Positions 17,009 to 26,786 of a stretch of DNA of 64,000 nt are shown here, one piece after another. Under the pieces are notes generated by a model. The model was given only the letters and a program-made list of their open reading frames with translations, was not told the DNA's origin and ran no database searches. The position numbers and the translations under genes were made by a program. How positions within the stretch are numbered: the stretch's first letter is position 1; the number at the start of each line of letters is the position of its first letter. Source of the DNA: Gordonia westfalica (GTDB taxonomy: Bacteria; Actinomycetota; Actinomycetes; Mycobacteriales; Mycobacteriaceae). The DNA lies in NCBI RefSeq assembly GCF_900105725.1, contig NZ_FNLM01000036.1:744001-808000 (forward strand). Direction: 5' to 3'.

Positions 17009-17614
17009 ATGAAGCACCTCAGGGCAGGGATCATGGCGCTGGCCATGATGGGTGCAGTACTCATCGCCGTCCCCGTTGCGACGGCACACGCGGCACCGGC
17101 GACGGTGGCGCTCCCGACGGCGTCCGCGGCGATCGCCGCGGACCACAAGAGCGTGATCGTCGACGTGCGCGGGGGCAGCGTCGTGGTCAGCCCGGCGGGG
17201 GCGCTCCAGATCCTCGACGGTCGCGGCCGCACCGTGTCGTCGATGCCGCTGTCGGGGCGGATCGACGGGTTCACCGTTCCGCTGCGCGCCGCGGTCAGCG
17301 CGGACCGGTCGCAGGCCACTCTGACCCCCACGGTCAGCCCGGACCTCCGTGCGCTGCTCGATTCGGCAGCCACCGACGCGGCCAAGCAGAAGCGTCTGAC
17401 CAAGGCCCAGCGCTACGACATCATGTGGGCGGAACTGAACAAGGGCTGGCGGGGGAACACACCCCTGTACACGCTGGTCGGTGGCCTCGTCGGCTTCATC
17501 GTCTTCGGCTGGATCGGTGCCGGCGTCGGCGCGTTCATCGGTGCCTACATCGGTTACGGCGAGTCGAACCCGAAGGCCTGGCCGTCGGTCGTCGCCTGGT
17601 TCAACACCCCGTAG
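17009..17614 (+). CDS. Secreted or membrane-anchored protein with glycine-zipper C-terminus
   Basis: The 201-residue protein has a signal peptide (MKHLRAGIMALAMMGAVLIAVPVATAHA). A beta-rich middle region contains VIVDVRGGSVVVSPAGALQILDGRGR, and the strongly glycine-spaced hydrophobic stretch GGLVGFIVFGWIGAGVGAFIGAYIGYG lies at about 157-183, followed by a short tail. Glycine-zipper segments pack tightly in membranes. Similar exported proteins occur across Corynebacteriales without known function. It ends 22 bp before a strong terminator hairpin, so it is likely monocistronic. Confidence 0.75.
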   Translation: MKHLRAGIMALAMMGAVLIAVPVATAHAAPATVALPTASAAIAADHKSVIVDVRGGSVVVSPAGALQILDGRGRTVSSMPLSGRIDGFTVPLRAAVSADRSQATLTPTVSPDLRALLDSAATDAAKQKRLTKAQRYDIMWAELNKGWRGNTPLYTLVGGLVGFIVFGWIGAGVGAFIGAYIGYGESNPKAWPSVVAWFNTP

Positions 17615-17635
17615 TCGACTCGGATCGACACGCCG

Positions 17636-17670
17636 CCGCCCCCGGTCCGATGGCCTCGGACCGGGGGCGG
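17636..17670. terminator. Strong GC-rich hairpin terminator
   Basis: A 15-bp perfect stem (CCGCCCCCGGTCCGA with its complement) closes a 5-base loop, 22 bp after the preceding stop. There is no T-run, as is common for actinobacterial terminators. Confidence 0.8.
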
Positions 17671-17698
17671 TGTCGTATCGGGGTCATATCGTGGGCGC

Positions 17699-18361
17699 AT
17701 GCGCGCCGACCCCATCGATCGACCGGCCGACCTCGACGCCGTCCGCGCGTCCTATGACCGGGTGGCCGACGCCTACGTCCGACTGGTGGTCGACACGGGA
17801 ATCGGCGACCCCCGGTGCCGTCCTTGGCTGAAGGCCGCACTCGACGCGTTCGCCGAATCGGTGGCGGGCATCGGTCCCGTACTCGACGTCGGCTGTGGAC
17901 CCGGGAGAGTCACCGCCTATCTCGCCGAGCGCGGACTCGACGTGGCCGGCGTGGACCTCTCGCCGCGCATGATCGACAATGCGCGTCGCCTGCACCCGTC
18001 CTGCCGTTTCGAGGTCGGCTCGGCGACCGACCTGGATCTCGCCGATGCATCGCTGGGCGGCGTCCTGGGTTGGTGGTCGTTGTTCAACCTCCCGCGGCAC
18101 GTTCTCCCGCAGGTGCTGGCCTCATTCGCCCGCGCATTGATGCCGGGTGGCTGCTTCATCACCGGCACCCACACGGGCGAGGAGGACGTGCGACGCACCG
18201 AGGCCTACGGCGGTCCGGTCGAGTGGACGACCCATCAGTGGTCGCCGGAGAAGTACGTCGGATTGATCGAGCAGGCGGGCCTGCGCCCGGTCGCCGAGCT
18301 CCGGCTGCCCGCCGACGAACACGTCGGGCCCGGTCTGGTCGTCATGGCCGTACGGGACTGA
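17699..18361 (+). CDS. Class I SAM-dependent methyltransferase
   Basis: The 220-residue enzyme has the SAM-binding motif I VLDVGCGPGRVTAYLAERG (about 61-79), an acidic motif II region (VAGVDLSPRMIDNAR), and a motif IV-like GVLGWWSLFNLP. The substrate cannot be assigned. It is followed 10 bp later by a putative membrane-linked metalloprotease, so the two may be co-transcribed. Confidence 0.85.
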   Translation: MRADPIDRPADLDAVRASYDRVADAYVRLVVDTGIGDPRCRPWLKAALDAFAESVAGIGPVLDVGCGPGRVTAYLAERGLDVAGVDLSPRMIDNARRLHPSCRFEVGSATDLDLADASLGGVLGWWSLFNLPRHVLPQVLASFARALMPGGCFITGTHTGEEDVRRTEAYGGPVEWTTHQWSPEKYVGLIEQAGLRPVAELRLPADEHVGPGLVVMAVRD

Positions 18362-18371
18362 GGGTCACTCG

Positions 18372-19175
18372 ATGCCGAGACGACTCCTCATCCGGATGGC
18401 CCGCGGCTACGGGCGGTTCCTCGGCGTCGTGCTGTCGCTCGCCCGTCGGGTCGGAGGTCGACGTCTGCCGGCGGGACCAGGGCCGACCGCCGGGTTGCTC
18501 GTGGCCGCGCACGTCGCACTCGTGACGGTCTGGTTCGGACCCCTCGGGCTCGCGATCGCGGTGATGGCGGGCCTGGGCGCCGGGGTCGTTGCCGGCCTCC
18601 TCGTCCGGCACCGTCCGCTCTCCGACGACGAACGGCGGACGGCCGAGCTCGTGTTCGGGCCGGCCGAATGGCTCGACGACGTGATCCTCACCGATCTGGC
18701 CGGACGCGGCGCCCGGGCCTTCACGCTGCCCGCCGTCGACGGACGGGTCCTCTGCAATCTCGGCGCGACGTTCGACGCCCCGCTGGGTCCCGGACCCGCG
18801 GCCTATCCGGTGCCCGGCCAGCTGCTGATCCACGAACTCGTCCACGTTCGGCAGATCGTCGGCGCGCGGTCGCCGGCGGCGTTCCTGGCCGACGCGTTCG
18901 CGGTTCAGGCGCGACACGAGCTCGGTGAGAACGTCTACGGCCTCCGGGGGCCGGGTGATGCTCACCACGCATGGCCCGATCACAACCTCGAACGCCAGGC
19001 GACGATCGTCGACCGGTGGTTCGGTGGTCAGAGTTCACCGACCGGGCGGCCGAGAGACCCGGAGAGCTCCTTCGCGGCCTCGATCGCGCAGGTCCGGGGC
19101 CGGAATCCGGGACGGTCCGGCGGTGGCAGGGCCGGGCTTCACGGAAGCCTCGACGCGCCGGGTTCCGGGGTGTAA
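18372..19175 (+). CDS. Putative membrane-anchored HExxH protein
   Basis: The 267-residue protein has an N-terminal basic segment, one or two hydrophobic helices (about 38-76, LLVAAHVALVTVWFGPLGLAIAVMAGLGAGVVAGLLV), and a soluble part with a HELVHVRQ motif (HExxH) at about 157-164. This suggests a zinc metallopeptidase or a degenerate relative such as the DUF4157-like group. A conserved family is not certain. The C-terminal 40 residues are low-complexity and rich in Gly, Arg and Ser. It is probably co-transcribed with the methyltransferase upstream. Confidence 0.6.
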   Translation: MPRRLLIRMARGYGRFLGVVLSLARRVGGRRLPAGPGPTAGLLVAAHVALVTVWFGPLGLAIAVMAGLGAGVVAGLLVRHRPLSDDERRTAELVFGPAEWLDDVILTDLAGRGARAFTLPAVDGRVLCNLGATFDAPLGPGPAAYPVPGQLLIHELVHVRQIVGARSPAAFLADAFAVQARHELGENVYGLRGPGDAHHAWPDHNLERQATIVDRWFGGQSSPTGRPRDPESSFAASIAQVRGRNPGRSGGGRAGLHGSLDAPGSGV

Positions 19176-19587
19176 GAGTGGAGAAGGTAATGCCATGCCC
19201 CAGCGTGTTCGGACCCCAGCGCGCACGACCTGTTCATCTGCAGGTCGCGCGGAGGATCCGTTTTTTGACCTGTGCAAACCCGATCGGTAGAGTGGATCGT
19301 CGGTGCCCGGCCCATGCTGGGCCAGTCCGCATGCCCGGCCGACGGCTCTCGAGCCGGCCCTGAGATCGATGAGAGATCAGGGCGGGGTGGCAGGAAGGAC
19401 TGACAAGCGAATCCGCTGTCGAGTGTATGACACGCCCGACCTCGGGGTAGCGAAAATGTACTGACCAGTGTGAATGCGCTGGTGGGGCGAGTTGTGGAAG
19501 CGCGCCGGAGACCGGTGTAGAAGCCGAGACCCGCGAGCTTGCCCGGAGCACCAACCACGACTGACAACAAAGAGGAATGAACACCTA
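19176..19587 (+). other. 412-bp leader and promoter region of the str operon
   Basis: No gene with credible codon use is seen here. The region holds the candidate promoter at 19265-19293 and a long untranslated leader of about 290 bases before rpsL, which is typical of ribosomal-protein operons under growth control. No riboswitch class is recognised. Confidence 0.6.
19265..19293 (+). promoter_or_regulatory. SigA-type promoter of the str operon
   Basis: TTGACC (19265-19270) and TAGAGT (19288-19293) are separated by 17 bp, a near-ideal housekeeping arrangement for actinobacteria. It points at rpsL, about 295 bp downstream. Confidence 0.72.
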
Positions 19588-19959
19588 GTGCCAACTATCA
19601 ATCAGCTGGTCCGCAAGGGCCGTCACGACAAGGCTGCAAAGACCAAGACCGCGGCTCTCAAGGGGAGCCCGCAGCGTCGTGGCGTGTGCACCCGCGTCTA
19701 CACCACCACCCCCAAGAAGCCGAACTCGGCTCTTCGTAAGGTCGCCCGTGTGCGTCTGACCAGCTCGGTCGAGGTCACCGCGTACATCCCCGGTGAAGGC
19801 CACAACCTGCAGGAGCACTCGATGGTGCTCGTCCGCGGCGGTCGTGTGAAAGACCTCCCGGGTGTGCGCTACAAGATCATCCGCGGCTCGCTCGACACCC
19901 AGGGTGTCAAGGACCGCAAGCAGGCCCGTAGCCGCTACGGCGCGAAGAAGGGGAACTGA
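19588..19959 (+). CDS. rpsL: 30S ribosomal protein S12
   Basis: The 123-residue product begins [15 protein letters not shown] at a GTG codon and has the highly conserved [17 protein letters not shown] and [22 protein letters not shown] blocks. S12 sits at the decoding centre of the 30S subunit. Lys43 and Lys88, the two positions whose change gives streptomycin resistance in mycobacteria, are both lysine here, so this allele is the sensitive type. It is the first gene of the str operon, with rpsG 6 bp behind. Confidence 0.98.
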   Translation: MPTINQLVRKGRHDKAAKTKTAALKGSPQRRGVCTRVYTTTPKKPNSALRKVARVRLTSSVEVTAYIPGEGHNLQEHSMVLVRGGRVKDLPGVRYKIIRGSLDTQGVKDRKQARSRYGAKKGN

Positions 19960-19965
19960 TAAGTC

Positions 19966-20436
19966 ATGCCACGTAAAGGACCCGCACCCAAGCGCCCCCT
20001 GATCAACGACCCGGTCTACGGTTCGCCGCTGGTCACCCAGCTGGTCAACAAGATCCTGCTGGACGGCAAGAAGTCGACCGCCGAGCGCATCGTCTACGGC
20101 GCGCTCGAGCAGGCCCGCGAGAAGACCGGCACCGACCCGGTCGTCACCCTCAAGCGTGCGCTCGACAACGTCAAGCCCACCCTCGAGGTGAAGAGCCGCC
20201 GCGTCGGTGGCGCCACCTACCAGGTGCCGATCGAGGTCAAGCCGAACCGCGCCAACACCCTGGCGCTCCGCTGGCTCGTGACCTTCAGCCGTCAGCGTCG
20301 CGAGAAGACGATGGTCGAGCGTCTGGCCAACGAGCTGCTCGACGCCTCCAACGGCCTCGGTGCTTCGGTGAAGCGCCGCGAGGACACCCACAAGATGGCC
20401 GAGGCCAACCGGGCGTTCGCGCACTACCGCTGGTGA
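19966..20436 (+). CDS. rpsG: 30S ribosomal protein S7
   Basis: The 156-residue product starts [20 protein letters not shown] and carries the S7 core [20 protein letters not shown] and the C-terminal [15 protein letters not shown]7 binds 16S rRNA at the 3' domain and nucleates assembly of the head of the 30S subunit. The length is that of actinobacterial S7. A large hairpin follows the stop (20443-20479), before fusA. Confidence 0.98.
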   Translation: MPRKGPAPKRPLINDPVYGSPLVTQLVNKILLDGKKSTAERIVYGALEQAREKTGTDPVVTLKRALDNVKPTLEVKSRRVGGATYQVPIEVKPNRANTLALRWLVTFSRQRREKTMVERLANELLDASNGLGASVKRREDTHKMAEANRAFAHYRW

Positions 20437-20442
20437 TCACTG

Positions 20443-20479
20443 CCGGCCGCGGTGGCCCTTTCCGGGTCACCGCGGCCGG
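20443..20479 (+). promoter_or_regulatory. Intercistronic hairpin between rpsG and fusA
   Basis: Perfect 12-bp arms CCGGCCGCGGTG and CACCGCGGCCGG enclose a 13-base loop. It lies in the 91-bp gap inside the str operon. With no U-tract it more likely sets an RNA-processing or partial-termination point than a full stop. Confidence 0.6.
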
Positions 20480-20527
20480 ACTCACCTCAGACCCAACAGC
20501 TCTCTAGCGAAAATGCGAGGCGATTAA

Positions 20528-22633
20528 GTGGCACAGGAAGTGCTCAGCGACCTGAACAAGGTGCGCAACATCGGCATCATGGCCCACATCGATGCCGGCA
20601 AGACCACCACGACCGAGCGAATCCTCTTCTACACCGGTGTGAACTACAAGATCGGTGAAACCCACGACGGTGCCTCGACCACCGACTGGATGGAGCAGGA
20701 GAAGGAGCGTGGTATCACCATCACCTCCGCGGCCGTGACCTGTTTCTGGAACAAGAACCAGATCAACATCATCGACACCCCCGGACACGTCGACTTCACC
20801 GTCGAGGTGGAGCGAAGCCTCCGCGTCCTCGACGGCGCCGTTGCCGTGTTCGACGGCAAGGAAGGCGTCGAGCCGCAGTCCGAGCAGGTGTGGCGTCAGG
20901 CCGAGAAGTACGAAGTTCCCCGTATCTGCTTCGTCAACAAGATGGACAAGCTGGGCGCGGACTTCTACTTCACCGTCCAGACCATCAAGGACCGCCTCGG
21001 CGCCAAGCCGCTGGTCCTGCAGCTCCCGATCGGTGCCGAGGACAACTTCGACGGCGTCGTCGACCTCATCGAGCAGAAGGCCATCACCTGGCGCGGCGTC
21101 GTGCCGACCGGTGCCGAGCCGACCATCGAGGAGATCCCGGCCGACCTCGTCGAGAAGGCTGCCGAGTACCGCGAGCAGCTCCTCGAGACCGTCGCCGAGT
21201 CCGACGAAGCCCTCATGGAGAAGTACTTCGGCGGCGAGGAGCTCACCGTCGACGAGATCAAGGCTGCGATCCGCAAGCTGACCGTCTCCCGCGAGCTCTA
21301 CCCGGTGCTGTGTGGCTCCGCGTTCAAGAACAAGGGCGTCCAGCCCATGCTCGACGCCGTCATCGACTACCTGCCGTCCCCGCTGGACGTGCCGTCGGTC
21401 GAGGGCCACGCCGTGGGCAACGAGGACGAGATCCTCTCGCGCAAGCCGTCCGCCGACGAGCCGTTCTCGGCTCTGGCGTTCAAGATCGCGGCTCACCCGT
21501 TCTTCGGCAAGCTGACCTTCGTGCGTGTCTACTCGGGCCACATCACGGCGGGCACCCAGGTGCTCAACGCGACCAAGGGCAAGAAAGAGCGCATCGGCAA
21601 GCTCTTCCAGATGCACGCCAACAAGGAAATGCCGGTCGAGGACGCCACCGCGGGCCACATCTACGCGATGATCGGTCTCAAGGACACCACCACCGGTGAC
21701 ACCCTCTGCGATTCGGCGAACCCGATCGTGCTCGAGTCCATGAGCTTCCCGGACCCGGTCATCAACGTCTCGATCGAGCCGAAGACCAAGTCCGACCAGG
21801 AGAAGCTGGGCACCGCGATCCAGAAGCTCGCCGAAGAGGACCCGACCTTCTCGGTCAAGCTCGACGAGGAGACCGGCCAGACCGTCATCGGCGGTATGGG
21901 CGAGCTCCACCTCGACATCCTCGTCGACCGCATGAAGCGCGAGTTCAAGGTCGAGGCCAACGTCGGCAAGCCGCAGGTGGCGTACCGCGAGACGATCCGC
22001 AAGACCGTCGAGAAGCACGAGTACACCCACAAGAAGCAGACCGGTGGATCGGGCCAGTTCGCGAAGGTCATCATCAAGCTCGAGCCGCTGGTGGACGCCG
22101 AAGACGGTGCCACCTACGAGTTCGCGAACGCCGTCACCGGTGGTCGCGTCCCGCGCGAGTACATCCCGTCGGTGGATGCCGGTGCACAGGACGCCATGCA
22201 GTACGGTGTCCTCGCCGGTTACCCGCTGGTCAATCTGAAGGTCACCCTGCTCGACGGTCAGTACCACGACGTCGACTCCTCGGAAATGGCCTTCAAGATC
22301 GCCGGCTCGCAGGCCCTCAAGGAAGCTGCGAGGATGGCCGGCCCGGTCATCCTGGAGCCGATCATGGCCGTCGAGGTCACGACTCCCGAGGATTACATGG
22401 GCGACGTCATCGGCGACCTGAACTCCCGCCGTGGCCAGATCCAGGCCATGGAGGAGCGCAGCGGTGCACGTGTCGTGAAGGCACAGGTGCCGCTGTCGGA
22501 GATGTTCGGCTACATCGGAGACCTTCGGTCGAAGACCCAGGGCCGGGCAAACTACTCCATGGTGTTCGACTCGTACGCGGAAGTTCCCGCGAACGTGTCG
22601 AAGGAGATCATCGCGAAGGCAACCGGCGAGTAA
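20528..22633 (+). CDS. fusA: Elongation factor G
   Basis: The 701-residue GTPase starts at GTG with [32 protein letters not shown]. It has G1 (AHIDAGKTT), G2/G3 ([18 protein letters not shown]) and G4 (NKMDKLGAD) motifs, and the domain II-V signatures through to the C-terminal [21 protein letters not shown]. It drives translocation of tRNA-mRNA on the ribosome. Codon usage is strongly biased to C-ending codons, as expected of a highly expressed gene. It lies between rpsG and tuf in the standard order. Confidence 0.98.
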   Translation: MAQEVLSDLNKVRNIGIMAHIDAGKTTTTERILFYTGVNYKIGETHDGASTTDWMEQEKERGITITSAAVTCFWNKNQINIIDTPGHVDFTVEVERSLRVLDGAVAVFDGKEGVEPQSEQVWRQAEKYEVPRICFVNKMDKLGADFYFTVQTIKDRLGAKPLVLQLPIGAEDNFDGVVDLIEQKAITWRGVVPTGAEPTIEEIPADLVEKAAEYREQLLETVAESDEALMEKYFGGEELTVDEIKAAIRKLTVSRELYPVLCGSAFKNKGVQPMLDAVIDYLPSPLDVPSVEGHAVGNEDEILSRKPSADEPFSALAFKIAAHPFFGKLTFVRVYSGHITAGTQVLNATKGKKERIGKLFQMHANKEMPVEDATAGHIYAMIGLKDTTTGDTLCDSANPIVLESMSFPDPVINVSIEPKTKSDQEKLGTAIQKLAEEDPTFSVKLDEETGQTVIGGMGELHLDILVDRMKREFKVEANVGKPQVAYRETIRKTVEKHEYTHKKQTGGSGQFAKVIIKLEPLVDAEDGATYEFANAVTGGRVPREYIPSVDAGAQDAMQYGVLAGYPLVNLKVTLLDGQYHDVDSSEMAFKIAGSQALKEAARMAGPVILEPIMAVEVTTPEDYMGDVIGDLNSRRGQIQAMEERSGARVVKAQVPLSEMFGYIGDLRSKTQGRANYSMVFDSYAEVPANVSKEIIAKATGE

Positions 22634-22743
22634 TCGCCTCGAGCTCGAGCAATCCGCGCTGGCCGACAAAGCGGGCGCACATCGTAAATCAGTAAATCTC
22701 CTGCTGGGATCCGCCCAGCAGCAACAGTCCAGGAGGACACAAA

Positions 22744-23934
<1,191 letters not shown>

Positions 23935-23970
23935 TCTTGTCCTGACGCACTGACTCACTGAGTCGACGAA

Positions 23971-24006
23971 GGCGCCCCAGCCGCGAAAGCGGTTGGGGCG
24001 CCTTTG
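23971..24006 (+). terminator. Rho-independent terminator of the str operon
   Basis: GGCGCCCCAGCCG pairs, with one mismatch, with CGGTTGGGGCGCC around a CGAAAG loop, followed by TTTGT. This is a classical terminator 37 bp after tuf. Confidence 0.88.
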
Positions 24007-24090
24007 TCGTTGGCGGTGGTTGTCGTTCGGGGACGGTCTTGCACCACACAAAGCCCTGCTCGGAGCGCGGTGGACGAATACAGTCCCCGC

Positions 24091-24741
24091 ATGACCATGT
24101 TCGGGGAATCGGGTGCCGGGCCACGTGTCTCGTCCCATCTGACGGGCGCGGTGGGCACCTTTCTGTTCGTGATGCTGTGCGGGATCGTCGGACCGATCTT
24201 CCTCGCCTGCTACTTCCTCCTCGACCTGCCGGACACCGAGTGGATGCTGTGGACGGGACTCGGGGTCACGCTGCTCGACGTCCTGATCGGCGCGGGACTG
24301 GCGTGGATGCGATATCGCGGCGGAATCCGATCCGACCGGCTGCGCGCGACCGGGGTGCGGGGCATCGCCGAGGTCACCTCGATCGGCCAGACCGGCGTCG
24401 AGATCAACAACCAGCCGCTGATGACGCTCGGCCTGCGGATCGGCGGGGGCGGCCTGGTGCCGTTCGAGGTGAACACCCGAAAGGTCGTGCCGATCTTCCA
24501 GCAGCCGCTGTTGTACACCCGACGGCTCGCGGTGATCGTGGACCCCGACACCCAGGAGTTCGAGATCGACTGGGAGGCAACGGCATCGGTAGTCGGTCAG
24601 GGGTCGTCGGCCGGTTTCTCCGCGGGTGACACGCGTACGGTCGCGGACCGGCTGTCCTCGCTGGACGACCTGCACCGGAGCGGCGCGCTGACCGAGGACG
24701 AGTACCGACGCGCCCGTGACCGTATCGTCGACGAACTCTGA
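24091..24741 (+). CDS. Membrane protein with SHOCT-like C-terminus
   Basis: The 216-residue protein has two membrane helices near the N-terminus ([23 protein letters not shown] and [22 protein letters not shown]). A beta-rich soluble middle follows (about 75-165), and the short helical C-terminal motif [23 protein letters not shown] matches the SHOCT oligomerisation motif. No enzymatic function is apparent. It stands between the str terminator and its own hairpin terminator, so it is probably a single-gene transcript. I chose the ATG at 24091; the upstream frame is not protein-like. Confidence 0.72.
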   Translation: MTMFGESGAGPRVSSHLTGAVGTFLFVMLCGIVGPIFLACYFLLDLPDTEWMLWTGLGVTLLDVLIGAGLAWMRYRGGIRSDRLRATGVRGIAEVTSIGQTGVEINNQPLMTLGLRIGGGGLVPFEVNTRKVVPIFQQPLLYTRRLAVIVDPDTQEFEIDWEATASVVGQGSSAGFSAGDTRTVADRLSSLDDLHRSGALTEDEYRRARDRIVDEL

Positions 24742-24751
24742 GGACGAAAAA

Positions 24752-24793
24752 GCCCGCCGACGATCGACTTCTCGCGGTCGATCGCTGGCGGGC
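24752..24793. terminator. Hairpin terminator between convergent transcripts
   Basis: GCCCGCC-GACGATCGAC pairs with GTCGATCG-CTGGCGGGC with small interior bulges around the loop TTCTCGCG. It serves the SHOCT gene on the plus strand and would also end transcripts from the fadD remnant on the minus strand. Confidence 0.7.
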
Positions 24794-24804
24794 GTAGAGA
24801 AGGG

Positions 24805-25350
24805 TTACTGCGTGTCCGTGTACAGGTCGCCGTACTCGCCGCGCATGTTCTTCTTGTCCAGCTTCCCGACGCTGGTGCGCGGCAGGCGGTCGACACGGAT
24901 GATCGTGTCGGGCAGCTGCCACTTGGCGAACCGGTCGACGAGCAGCGCATGCACCTCGTCGATGTCCAGGTCTTCGCCGTCGGTGGTGGCCACCAGGACG
25001 ACCGGGCGCTCCTGCCACTTCGGGTGTTCGACGCCGATGACGGCTGCCTCGGCCACGCGCGGGTGGGCCATGATGGCGTTCTCCATGTCGATCGACGAGA
25101 TCCACTCACCGCCGCTCTTGACGACGTCCTTCAGGCGGTCGGTGAGCTTCAGGTAGCCGTTGCGGTAGATCACGCCCATATCGCCGCTCCGCCAGTAGCC
25201 GTCGAGGAACTTGTCGGCGTCGTCGGCGAGGTTGTGGTACCGCTCGGTGATCCACGGGCCCCGGAACAGCAGTTCGCCCTGGCTGACCCCGTCGTGCGGC
25301 AGGTCGTTGCCATCGGCGTCGACGACGCGTACGTCAACGGGGGAAGGTGG
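24805..25350 (-). pseudogene. C-terminal remnant of a fadD-type acyl-CoA ligase
   Basis: The minus strand encodes about 180 residues matching only the end of an AMP-binding ligase: VDVRVVDADGNDLPHDGV, GYWRSGDMGVIYRNGYLKLTDRLKD (the A8 core, with the hinge), SGGEWISS, and PRTSVGKLDKKNMR (the A10 lysine). The first two thirds of the gene, including the P-loop, are missing. An in-frame TGA at 25351-25353 precedes the fragment, and the tetR start codon on the other strand lies just beyond. There is no start codon placing a complete ligase here. It is best read as a deletion remnant; a recombination joint lies at about 25340. Confidence 0.8.
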
Positions 25351-25356
25351 TCAGGG

Positions 25357-26046
25357 GTGACAGACCCGCGCATGAGTCCCGCGGACCTGACCGCGAAGGC
25401 GAAGATCCGGAACGCGGCGCTCGACCTCTACGCGGGTCAGGGCGAGGGGCGGGTGTCGATGCGTGCGGTCGCCGCGGCGGCCGGGGTCACGGTCGGGCTC
25501 GTTCAGCATCACTTCAAGACCAAGGACGGACTCCGGAACGCGGTCGAGCAGCTCATCGTCGACTGTCACGCGCAGGCGATCGCCTCGGCGCCCACCGACG
25601 GCACGCCGGCCGAGGTACGAGAGGCGAGGGACCTCGCGGTACGTCGGATGCTGGTCGAGCACCCGCCGGTGGTCGACTACCTGCGTCGGGCCGTGCTCGA
25701 TCCGTCCGGTGAGCACGGGGCGCTGATCGGTCGTCTGACCGAGTTGACCAGGTCCGAGGTCACCAAGTCGCGTGAGTCCGGTCTGGCGTCGACCGATCGG
25801 TCCGAGGCGGTTCAGGTGCTCAGGGTGATGGTGCGCCAGCTGGGTGGCCTCTTCCTGCAGCCGATGGTCGACGCCGTCTGGGCGGGCGTGGACGGGGTCG
25901 ACACCGCCGACGCGGACATGCCCCTCCCTGAGGGTCACCGTGGTCGAACGGGACCCCGAACGCCTCGACGATCCTGCTTGAGGCGTCCGCGCGGACGCCT
26001 GCTGTCGGGTGTGACGAGGGGCGCAGGGCGATCTTTCGTACCCTGA
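25357..26046 (+). CDS. TetR-family regulator abutting the fadD remnant
   Basis: The N-terminus carries a helix-turn-helix with VSMRAVAAAAGVTVGLVQHHFKTKDGLR, and the ligand-binding part includes RRMLVEHPPVVDYLRRAVLDPS. The start may be GTG 25357 (AAGG site upstream) or ATG 25372. The last about 40 residues after ADADMPLPEG are arginine-rich and unlike a TetR tail, so a small frameshift near 25925 is possible; a one-base change there would end the protein at about 186 residues. The gene begins where the fadD fragment was cut, so its original promoter is probably lost or replaced. Confidence 0.72.
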   Translation: MTDPRMSPADLTAKAKIRNAALDLYAGQGEGRVSMRAVAAAAGVTVGLVQHHFKTKDGLRNAVEQLIVDCHAQAIASAPTDGTPAEVREARDLAVRRMLVEHPPVVDYLRRAVLDPSGEHGALIGRLTELTRSEVTKSRESGLASTDRSEAVQVLRVMVRQLGGLFLQPMVDAVWAGVDGVDTADADMPLPEGHRGRTGPRTPRRSCLRRPRGRLLSGVTRGAGRSFVP

Positions 26047-26051
26047 TCTGC

Positions 26052-26786
26052 ATGCATGTGCTCAGTCGACGTGCCGAACCCGACCTCGCGGTCCGGGTGG
26101 CCGGTGAACCCGACCGCGGGGTGCCGGTGGTCCTCGTCCACGGGATGGCGTCGGATCATTCGACCTGGCGTCCGCTCGCCGCCGCATTGCGCCGCGAGGG
26201 TCGCGACGTCATCAGTGTCGACCTCCGCGGGCACGGTCGCAGCGGCCGTGCCGGTGGCCCGTACCGCCTCGACGACTTCCGCGACGACCTGGTCTACGTG
26301 CTCGACAATCTGGGGATCCACATGGCCGACGTCGTCGGGCACTCGCTCGGCGCGCACACCGCGCTGCGGCTCGCGATGTACGAGCCCTCCCGCGTGCGCA
26401 GACTCGTCCTCGAAGAGGTTCCGCCGATGCCACGCGACGAGGCCGACCTATCCGAGGGCATCACCATGAGGGCAACCCTCGGCGAGCAGGTCTGTGGACT
26501 CCTCGCGCTGGCGCGGAACCCCTTGCCGGTCATTCGGTTCGACGGCCGGATGGGGGACGAGATCGTCGCCGAGTTCGACGTCTGCGCACCGCAGTGGTGG
26601 TCGGAACTACCGCGGGTGAGTGCGACGACGATGGTGATCTCGGGTGGGGAGAAGAGCTTCCTCCCGCCGCGACATCTGCAGTCGGTCAGCGAGGCGCTCC
26701 CGGATTCACGGTTCGTCACCATCGATGCGGGGCACAGCGTGCACCGGGCGGGTTCAATCGGTCCATGCAACACCGGGTTGTTGTAG
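26052..26786 (+). pseudogene. Alpha/beta hydrolase, 5' part, interrupted by IS30 element
   Basis: This is an alpha/beta hydrolase of the epoxide-hydrolase/esterase type: oxyanion segment VLVHGMASDHSTW, nucleophile elbow GHSLGAH, and a terminal histidine in DAGHSVHR. Its own sequence runs to 26746; the remaining codons to 26786 come from the insertion element (AGSIGPCNTGLL). The missing C-terminal helix is found on the other side of the element at 28246-28306. Joined across the element, the original protein would be 251 residues. All catalytic-triad candidates lie upstream of the break, so the truncated product might still fold, but loss of the last helix is likely damaging. Confidence 0.88.

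Noticed and set aside
20504..22669. A 721-codon frame antisense to fusA
   Set aside because: It mirrors fusA codons in a very GC-rich gene; the product is low-complexity (Leu, Val, Asp, Arg) without any motif.
25930..26046. The arginine-rich tail as a true part of the TetR protein at 25357
   Set aside because: It is unlike TetR C-termini and probably out of frame, but the site is ambiguous, so the open frame was left as it stands with a note.
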